A model generated the notes under the pieces. It ran no database searches, had not been told where the DNA came from, and saw only the letters and a list, made by a program, of their open reading frames with translations. Made by a program: the position numbers and the translations under genes. 64,000 nucleotides of DNA from Agrypnia vestita (Eukaryota > Arthropoda > Insecta > Trichoptera > Phryganeidae). Numbering within the stretch: the first letter of the stretch is position 1; every line of letters begins with the position of its first letter. The DNA is taken from contig JADDOH010007995.1 of the NCBI GenBank assembly GCA_016648135.1, positions 43,085 through 107,084 on the forward strand, read 5' to 3'. Positions 57,858 to 64,000 of the stretch are shown piece after piece.

Positions 57858-57901
57858 ACAATCTAAATGTATCGAGAAAATGTTCCCTTCTTCAGGATTG
57901 T
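57858..57901 (-). ncRNA. Hammerhead-like motif, left arm
   Basis: Minus order: ACAATC, CTGAAGA (57895-57889), stem, GATA, ACATTT, A, GATTGT. Helix I is six pairs, but GAAA and the palindrome are both mutated. Confidence 0.4.
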
Positions 57902-58120
57902 CTGTGTACTAAAATTGAAAGAGATAAATTGAATCAATTCAAATATTAAAATAACCAGACTAAAGTTGTGCACAACCCACTTTTATATTTTTCCACTTAA
58001 GATTCCATCCTCTTGAGATGAATTTCCATAATTAACAGCTCCGACCCCCTCCCCCCCTCCCTCACAACCATTCACCTTAACACACTTGTATAGTTTATCT
58101 TTTTCAATTTTAGTACAAAG

Positions 58121-58164
58121 ACAATCCTGAAGGAGGGAACATTTTCTCGAAACATGTAGATTGT
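58121..58164 (+). ncRNA. Hammerhead-like motif, right arm, best helix I
   Basis: ACAATC (58121-58126) and GATTGT (58159-58164) give six perfect helix-I pairs. Between them are CTGAAGG, a GU-rich stem II, GAAA (58149-58152), ACATGT (58152-58157) and A (GTA triplet). The last base of the first box is G instead of A, which would be expected to impair catalysis. Confidence 0.5.
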
Positions 58165-58954
58165 ATAATCTAATAAAGTGGTGAAAAGAAAGTCATTTAT
58201 GTTTTATTTTAATAATAATGTCACCACAAAGGTCAAGCCTTCATTCAGAAGAAAAAATATTATATTTTTTGGAACAATTAATATATTTTTGCATAATTTT
58301 GTTATCTTATTTGTTAATTGCAATCGTGAGTTAAAAAAATATTATTACTACACAAAATTTGTGTCACGCGGTTTCAAATACTTATAAATTTTATATTAGC
58401 GTATTTCAGCTTTAACAAAATTTATTAGAAATTATTACAATTGTGAAATAGATTTAAATATACGATGTAAATAAATTGAATACTTTTTTAATGTATAAAA
58501 TGCGGCGAAAAGATTTCTTACACTTCTCATACATCAATTATTCCTAAACTTAAGGGATGTGTTATTAGACAAGTATTACACATTAAGAATTCAATCTTGG
58601 GATCACTTCATGTTCTGCCAAGTGACTAGTCGGTGAGCTGAAGGGATGTCCGTGGGGAGACTTTAATATTTTTATATATTTACACATAAAATCATTTAAA
58701 TGGATTGCACCACTAACATCGCTTTGCTATAATATATAAAACGTAAGAGGTCCTAAAATTCTAATTTTTATTTGTACGAAAAATATTAAATAACACATGT
58801 CCTTAATGCAGAGCCGTGCGCTGAGTACATGAAAGCATGACATTTACGTGTACAAAAAAAATCGTAATAAAATATGCATCTCGTAAAATTAATATATAAT
58901 TTTGTTTTTTTTTCCAAAATAAATGCTTACACAATAAAGTAGAGAATGAACTAA

Positions 58955-59290
58955 TTAAAAATTAATATAATGCTGGCTGTAGCGTAATATGGATGGAATA
59001 GATGGAACAAAGAAAGAATCGCTGAATTAGTTTGGCCATGTGTAACGGATGATCGAGGAAAAGATGGTAAAGAAAATTTATGAGGCGAGTATTGAAGGCA
59101 GCAGAAATAGAGGGCGTCCGCGGGAGACCTGGCGTGACTAGATAAATCAAAGATGGCTATGTTAGAAGCTTCAACAACGGAAGAGAATATATATTTATAA
59201 GGCAAAAGTGCCAAGACAGAAGAGTGTGGCATTCTATCCTCTCTGCCTACCGTTCTAGGATTCAACGTGATGGTTGAACTCATTATACTC
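58955..59290 (+). mobile_element. LINE reverse-transcriptase C-terminal fragment
   Basis: The plus frame at about 59027-59145 reads FGHV*RMIEEKMVKKIYEAS, then SRNRGRPRETW, the GHV.RM...RGRPR.TW signature of reverse-transcriptase tails. One stop and later frameshifts are present. A relative is at 22240-22500. Confidence 0.7.
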
Positions 59291-59647
59291 ACCGCAGCGC
59301 CTACACCAAGGTCATAATTTTTGTTACAATTTCTAACCAAACTTGAACGGAGAACATTATTCATTTTGCGAAGAAAACATTGTATTTAAAAAATGTAGGC
59401 TATTTTAGCCGTATCCCTAACGACCCTTACGTGTCGGAATTGACATTATCCTTAGAAAGCGACATTCTTCCTCTATTCAACTATGCATATTCAATATGGC
59501 TTTGAAGATCTTATAGGTTTTTTGCAGGGAGCGTTTCGAATTCTGCATTTTTTTGTGACAGAAAATCCGTACGTACCCCGCTATCCAAGCTCGGAGAAAG
59601 ATGTAGTCTTAATCCTAATTTCATACTCATACTTCAAACTTTTTTTT
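59291..59647. other. Intron sequence, nothing recognised
   Basis: No exon signals or known repeat found. Confidence 0.35.
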
Positions 59648-59870
59648 ACTCCCTTTCTTTTAACTCGTAGCGTCTGCTAGTCTGCCAAAAAAACTTTGGA
59701 TTGATTTTTAACCCTTTTCCGTCATCCAATCGAGCTGAAACTTTGCAGGCAGACTCGTGGCGAGGATAAAAATGATCTAACAAATTTTCGTTTAAAATTT
59801 TTAATTATTGTATAATTTTGGATTTTTCGAAATTTTAACGGTTTTTCCAAATTGGAAATCATACAAATGC
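59648..59870 (-). mobile_element. TIR element, ACTCCCTTT family, partial copy
   Basis: Starts TTTACTCCCTTTCTTTTAACTCG and follows the family in reverse orientation through CAAATTGGAAATCAT, where similarity ends. Confidence 0.65.
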
Positions 59871-60288
59871 AAAAGGAGCCCGACGCGTGGAAAACCCGCG
59901 AAACCTGTTTCAACTAGTCTGACTAGAGCCATGGGTCCAATCAGACGGCTTTGCCGACGCCGTGCCCCCCTACACCGATTATTACGTTTTCAATATTCTA
60001 TAAGTTTTAAGGATAATAATATACATGGAATAGATTTTCCACAAGAATTTAAGAGGAATATGTTGATAGAATATCAAATTGGAAACAATACAAATGAGAA
60101 AGGGAGTATAACGAATGGGGACCCACCACTTTCCCAGGGCCGTTCTATGAGCCGACGGCTCCCATATCGGCCCTACTCTTGCGTCGCCAGGTCGACATTT
60201 TTCTTATTTAAAGCCATCCCCGTGCGGCGCCCGTATAGGGAGTATAATAAAAACTTGTTTTTTATGGGTTAGTTTTTTTTTATTTATT
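59871..60288. other. Composite repeat sequence next to exon 1
   Basis: About 60118-60260 shares GGGACCCACCA, GCTCCCATATCGGCCCTAC and AGTATAATAAAAACTTG..TTATGGGTTA with other dispersed repeats. A 154-codon plus frame (59808-60272) runs across the join of unrelated repeats and is not a gene. Confidence 0.45.
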
Positions 60289-60290
60289 AC

Positions 60291-60469
60291 CTCGAGATTG
60301 GTTGTCGCCTAACCACTGGGGGGTTGGCAGTCGCCACGGCGAATGTGGGCTCTGTTGGGTAGAAGTCAGTCGAGGCTCCTGTCACCACCAGCGGCATGTA
60401 CAGTAATACCACCAGGCTTGCTGTGGTGAGACATCTTCTTTTAGAACTTCTGCTTCGTTTATTATCCAT
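60291..60469 (-). CDS. Coding exon 1 of the novel single-pass membrane protein (signal peptide)
   Basis: ATG is at 60469-60467. An in-frame TAA lies five codons upstream, and just beyond it is an acceptor (TTTTACAG, AG at 60487-60486). So the exon starts at 60485 with a short 5'UTR, and at least one non-coding exon lies upstream. The donor is TCTCGAG|GTAATA (GT at 60290-60289). It encodes residues 1-59 plus two bases of codon 60 (Arg). A basic N-region (KRSRSSKRR, 4-12), a hydrophobic core (about 14-30) and a VTGAS cleavage site form a signal peptide. The total product is 306 residues over three exons (179 + 484 + 258 nt). I recognise no named domain, so a receptor, adhesion or accessory role cannot be chosen. 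Confidence 0.85.
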
Positions 60470-60485
60470 CGTTACTTTATCTTAT

Positions 60486-60894
60486 CTGTAAAAGAAGACA
60501 CGTGCGTTTATTAAACTTGCCTTTCTTCACTAAAAGTTGAGCAGCGAAAATGAAACTACAGAACCTCCATTATCTTGAAAAAATTGACATCATGAGATGA
60601 CAATCATGATGTAATCTATAATTGTGATATTTATACTCAAACTTTCTGTATTGGATGGTGGAAGAAACTGAGAATCATTTTCATATTTTCAACTTGCATA
60701 ACAGTTTCATTCTTTAAATAATATCGTAACGTTTTTAAAATACTTAATCCAAAATTACTGATCACTTAATCTGTTTATGAGATTTGAAAAGAAGCCGAAA
60801 CAATTAACATTGCATTTAAAAAATAAAATATAGATGTATCATTAGGTACTAGTTACGAAAGCTGTGTATACTAACTTGTTAATGAGAAAAAAAA
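60486..60894. other. Upstream intron of the membrane-protein gene
   Basis: Pyrimidine-rich sequence precedes the acceptor at 60486. The 5' non-coding exon and promoter were not located. Confidence 0.4.
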
Positions 60895-61160
60895 TCAACA
60901 ATCGTCTCTAGCAGAGACCATAGCAATACTCGCATATGAAAGGTTCTTTATTCGAGCATATAGAACTTTCAAAATTTGGTAAAGAATGGATCTTCTTACG
61001 ATGAAATTGGTGAACGTTGCATTGTGTAGAGTTGTAGAGTGATCGCTTAAGCCAGCTCATACAGGTTGTAAGCCCTGAGCCATCGTACAAGAGACTTCCA
61101 TCCGCATTTCTCATATATAAATTAGCTTCGTCTCTATGAGACTTCTATATTTTATCCTTA
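60895..61160 (-). mobile_element. MITE, GTCTC-AGAGACGAAGC family
   Basis: The minus strand starts TAAAATATAGAAGTCTCATAGAGACGAAGCT and continues AATTTATATATGAGAAATG, AGGGCTTACAACCTG, GCTGGCTTAAGCGATCACTCTACA, AACGTTCACCAATTTCA. A CGTCTCTAGCAGAGAC word at 60903-60918 suggests the other end. Confidence 0.65.
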
Positions 61161-61377
61161 ATTAATTAACATCACCTACTACTAATTTGATAACTTATTA
61201 TAACTTTTTAATTGTAACTCAATTTCAAGTAAAAATAGAATGACTAACTGATGTACAATAACCTTTATCGCTAATTCTTAACCTGAAAGCAAATTTTCAT
61301 TCATGAATACATAAAAATAGTAAATTAATTCGATTTTTGCCTATTAGTGCTATTAGCTATGTGCTTTGAAGTGCTTG

Positions 61378-61545
61378 TTGGTGTAGTGGTGTAGTTAAGA
61401 CGCTCCCCTCGTGATCCAATGCTCGGGGGTCGAGCCCCATTACAATACTATTTACACAGATTTTCATAACACAAGAGTTTAGCTTAATTTGAAGATAGAA
61501 AGAATATTGATGTGAGCGATCCGTTTGCGCATATTCATTTAAAAA
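61378..61545 (+). repeat. tRNA-derived SINE, GCTTGTGCTATGAAAA family
   Basis: GTTGGTGTAGTGGTGTAGTTAAGACGC (A-box region, in part), GGGGGTCGAGCCCC (B-box-like, 61425-61438), TTCATAACACAAGAGTTTAGCTTAA and AGAATATTGATGTGAGCG follow the family order in sense orientation. Confidence 0.65.
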
Positions 61546-62004
61546 TATATAAAGTGTCTAGCAGCTGGTAGCAAAAACTTCGGGATAGTCTTCTTCATTC
61601 AATTTTGAATTATAAATATTCTTTACACTTTGTGTGAAATGTCACAAAGTTTGCAATTTTTTTCAATATTTCTGACTTATAACGTACTATTAATGTACAC
61701 AAATATTCATATATTCATGTATATTAAATATTTTTATGTATTGTATTCTAACGTTCTTTAGTAAAATTATTTTTATTAGTTTAATGTATATCATAAAATA
61801 TTTATAGATATTTGTGGTCCTCATTATTTACTTTACATTAATTGATATATTTAAAAATTTTACAATCTTCTGGTGTGATATTTTTGGGTATTTAATTAAA
61901 ATTATATAAAATAAAATGTATTAATGTGCAAAATAAAAATACTTAATAATAATAAATATGTTTATTTTAATTAAATATTGAAAAATGGTAGGGACTACCT
62001 GTTA
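61546..62004. other. AT-rich sequence, partial repeat
   Basis: About 61560-61680 shares loose words (AGCTGGTAGCAAAAACTT, TTTGCAATTTTTTTCAATATTTCTGAC) with the element at 41338-41822. Nothing else seen. Confidence 0.4.
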
Positions 62005-62270
62005 TCTGTGAATACCTCAATAGAGAACTAAATGAAATGTTATTTCCACATGTCAATACACAAATATTCATAAACACTGTCATTGAATTTTTTACACTTT
62101 CTGATTTGGTTTACGCTCGTTAGTTCTTTGACAATCACATATCAATAAAGTCACGTTAACAAGTGTATAAGACAAAACGATTTTACACATTTAAAGTAAA
62201 TAGTCAATAAGCTAGACGATCATTTAATTTTATCAAGATGGCAGTGACTCTTCTACCACGCACGTCTGAT
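62005..62270 (+). repeat. Dispersed repeat pair, copy 2
   Basis: Colinear with 11385-11640. It ends shortly before the candidate exon at 62308. Confidence 0.6.
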
Positions 62271-62307
62271 TCCAGTAAATTTTAATTTAATAAGGCTGTA
62301 TTTTCAG

Positions 62308-62409
62308 GCAAAGCGTCGCGTTGGAGACGCGTCTTGAAACTGTTCGGCCTGAAAGGTTCCTGGCTCCATCGCGAGCAGATCGCCAGCAGTGAGGAGTGTT
62401 ATGAGAAGG
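62308..62409 (+). CDS. Candidate internal exon, unidentified
   Basis: A GC-rich 102-bp segment lies between GTATTTTCAG (AG at 62306-62307) and GAGAAGG|GTAAAC. One frame is open throughout, with one base of the first codon in the preceding exon and one base left over (a phase 1-1 exon). It would encode about 33 residues, KASRWRRVLKLFGLKGSW then a Glu/Ser/Cys-rich end. Neither flanking exon was found and no family is recognised. The frame continues past the donor for 44 codons, so the donor is not forced by a stop. Confidence 0.35.
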
Positions 62410-62928
62410 GTAAACACTTTAGTAACGCGTTAACTAATCATACATTGCTCGCAGGTGCTCCACTCACAGGTACTCCACAGGTGATGCTGTGTCAACTGCC
62501 CCCATTCTGCGGTCACATTCTAATCTTTACTAATTACTAATCGTGAAGGTTTCCAGGGCTACCTTCGTGTAAATAAGTAAGTTTTCATTTAATGTTTAAT
62601 TTCATTTGTGATATAAACAGGGATATCCCAATTTCTATTATTTCGCTTATTCAGCATATTTCACTAAAATATATTCCACAAAAAAGAGTAGATATTTTTG
62701 GTAAGCAGTTAAAATAATAGACTAAAGAAAAAAAATATATATAGTAAGTTTTTAGATTCATTAGAATTAAAAAATATATATTTATTATTTTCTTTTGTTA
62801 CAGGCAGCTTACAAAACTATATTAGAAGTTTATACGCAAGGATAAATTACAGTATACTTAACAGTACATTACTTAGTTGTCCATAAGTAATAATATAATA
62901 TATAATATAATACAATATTAAAATTATA
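62410..62928. other. Spacer up to the mariner insertion
   Basis: AT-rich text. The last bases before the element are the TA target dinucleotide (62927-62928). Confidence 0.45.
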
Positions 62929-64000
62929 TTAGGTCCTTACATATGAAATTGGCGTTTTGCCGTACTGGCAAATTTGATCTCAAATATCTTCTCTTTGGTT
63001 AGGAATTCCAAATCCAAATTTATACAGCTATTTACTCATGTATTTGTGTTTTGAAAATTATAATTCATTTGTTTTTTCCTCAATTGTTTTTTTCTTTGCG
63101 TCACTCAGTTTACAAAATGAAAAACTTGAAATATCGCGTTATTTACGAGTACGAGTTCCACCGTGGCACCAGTGCTGCAGAAACGGCTCGAAGGATTAAT
63201 GATGTGTATGGCGACGGTGCCGCAAAAGAAAACACAGTGCGTTTTTGGTTCCAACGTTTTCGTTCTGGAAATTTTGACCTGCAGAACAAGCCCCGTGGAC
63301 GGCCGGAGACCAAAGTTGATAATGAAGAATTGAAGGCTATTGTGGAAGCGGATCCATCGCAAACCACATCCGAGTTAGCTGTAGGCTGCGGTGTTAGTGA
63401 TAAAACTGTTTTAATCCAGTTGAAGCAAATTGGTAAGGTGAAAAAGCTTGAAAGGTGGGTACCTCACGAATTGAGTGAAGCAAATCAACAAACGCGCGTT
63501 GACTGCTGCGTTGCATTACTCAACCGGCACAATAATGAAGGGATTTTAAATCGAATCATTACCTGTGATGAAAAGTGGATCCTGTACGATAATCGGAAGC
63601 GCTCATCGCAATGGCTAAACCCTGCCGAACCAGCCAAACCATGCCCCAAGCGAAAATTGACTCCAAAAACGTTACTTGTGAACGTTTGGTGGACTAGTGC
63701 TGGTGTCGTTCACTACAGCTTTCTTAAATCTGGCCAGACGATTACGGCAGATGTCTATTGTCAGCAACTGCAAACCATGATGGAAAAGCTAGCTGCTAAA
63801 CAATCGAGGCTGGGTAATCGCTCTAGGCCACTGCTGCTTCATGATAACGCTAGACCACACACTCCACAACAGACGGCTACCAAATTAGAGGAGCTTCAAT
63901 TGGAATGTCTAAGCCATCCACCGTACTATCCGGACCTTGCCCCAACAGATTACCATTTTTTTCGAAATTTGAATAACTTCTTGCAAAGGAAAAAATTCAA
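62929..64000 (+). mobile_element. mariner transposon, 5' part (window ends inside)
   Basis: The 5' terminal inverted repeat begins TTAGGTCCTTACATATGAAA at 62929, preceded by TA. The transposase ATG lies 188 bp inside. The right end and 3' repeat are beyond the window. The uninterrupted frame suggests a fairly recent insertion. Confidence 0.85.
63117..64000 (+). CDS. mariner transposase (C-terminus cut by window end)
   Basis: This is a cut-and-paste DNA transposase acting in the nucleus on its own inverted repeats. The frame is open for 294 codons from ATG 63117; family members are usually about 345-350 residues, so about 50 are missing. An N-terminal helix-turn-helix region covers about residues 8-50, and a second DNA-binding segment covers 85-105. 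The family signature WVPHEL is at 114-119. The D,D34D catalytic triad is complete: D151 (TCDEKW), D243 (HDNARPH) and D278 (YPDLAPTDYHFF), with 34 residues between the last two. Residue 271 is Tyr where Ser is usual. No stop or frameshift is seen. A cecropia-like subfamily is suggested by overall wording but was not tested. Confidence 0.9.
   Translation, partial: MKNLKYRVIYEYEFHRGTSAAETARRINDVYGDGAAKENTVRFWFQRFRSGNFDLQNKPRGRPETKVDNEELKAIVEADPSQTTSELAVGCGVSDKTVLIQLKQIGKVKKLERWVPHELSEANQQTRVDCCVALLNRHNNEGILNRIITCDEKWILYDNRKRSSQWLNPAEPAKPCPKRKLTPKTLLVNVWWTSAGVVHYSFLKSGQTITADVYCQQLQTMMEKLAAKQSRLGNRSRPLLLHDNARPHTPQQTATKLEELQLECLSHPPYYPDLAPTDYHFFRNLNNFLQRKKF

Larger units (their letters stand above)
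57810..58225. mobile_element. Foldback element with hammerhead-like cores
   Basis: Left arm (AACACAAATCACTTTGTTTTCACCACTTTATTAGAT in blocks, then the core) is inverted at 58115-58215. The centre (57910-58115) is unrelated AT-rich text with a C-rich patch at 58045-58065. Each arm keeps one half of the core intact: the left has CTGAAGA but GATA for GAAA, the right has GAAA but CTGAAGG. Confidence 0.7.

Noticed and set aside
59808..60272. 154-codon open frame, plus strand (longest in the window)
   Set aside because: It spans the join between a TIR-element fragment and an unrelated dispersed repeat, and overlaps the exon-1 donor region on the other strand.

Overview
This is an AT-rich (roughly 70% A+T by eye) eukaryotic window with few genes. 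It is most likely from an insect, and a lepidopteran fits best. The evidence is small exons with GT-AG introns and a repeat fraction made of mariner, RTE-like and CR1/jockey-like LINE 3' ends, Penelope-like remnants, tRNA-derived SINEs and many palindromic elements. There are no bacterial-style operons. Almost all open frames under about 140 codons are chance or lie inside repeats. The species assignment is inference; no marker gene settles it.

Genes. One complete coding region is supported, on the minus strand in three exons: 60469-60291, 56146-55663 and 43286-43029. Its splice sites and phases match at both junctions. It encodes a 306-residue single-pass membrane protein with a signal peptide, three N-glycosylation sequons between signal and membrane segment, and one membrane helix that straddles the second exon junction. 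I do not recognise the family. A second minus-strand gene begins at 30601: a 39-codon first coding exon ends at a strong donor (30485|30484) and lies downstream of a CpG-rich, promoter-like stretch of about 30.6-32.1 kb. Its other exons were not found and would lie below 30 kb or outside the window. A possible small plus-strand exon lies at 62308-62409. A mariner transposon enters at 62929; its transposase frame is open for 294 codons and runs off the window end.

Layout. 1-30 kb: no host exon recognised; Penelope-like tails (about 2.2-2.6, 5.7-6.6, 9.0-9.4 and 29.9-30.1 kb), RTE fragments, a 1.8-kb nested palindrome (18.0-19.8 kb) and a CR1/jockey-like LINE end (27.5-28.45 kb). 30-32 kb: promoter region and first exon of the unidentified gene. 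32-43 kb: Penelope-like remnants and foldback elements, LINE fragments. 43-60.5 kb: the membrane-protein gene, with its two introns (about 12.4 and 4.1 kb) full of SINEs, foldbacks, a tRNA-Glu-like sequence and a pair of 144-bp Harbinger-type MITEs. 60.5-64 kb: MITE, SINE, candidate exon, mariner.

The most interesting signal is a recurring layout, seen about sixteen times: CTGANGA, a short stem-loop, GAAA, then a short self-complementary word (ACATGT, ACTATAGT, ACTAGT or ACGT) and a GTH trinucleotide, flanked in the better copies by complementary arms. This is the layout of a hammerhead ribozyme whose helix III could form between two molecules. Two copies sit just 3' of recognisable Penelope-like endonuclease ends, and several form head-to-head inverted pairs. 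Hammerheads are known from Penelope-like elements, so the class is not new. The inverted pairing, the extra nucleotide before stem II in many copies and the LINE-derived loop of one foldback deserve checking.
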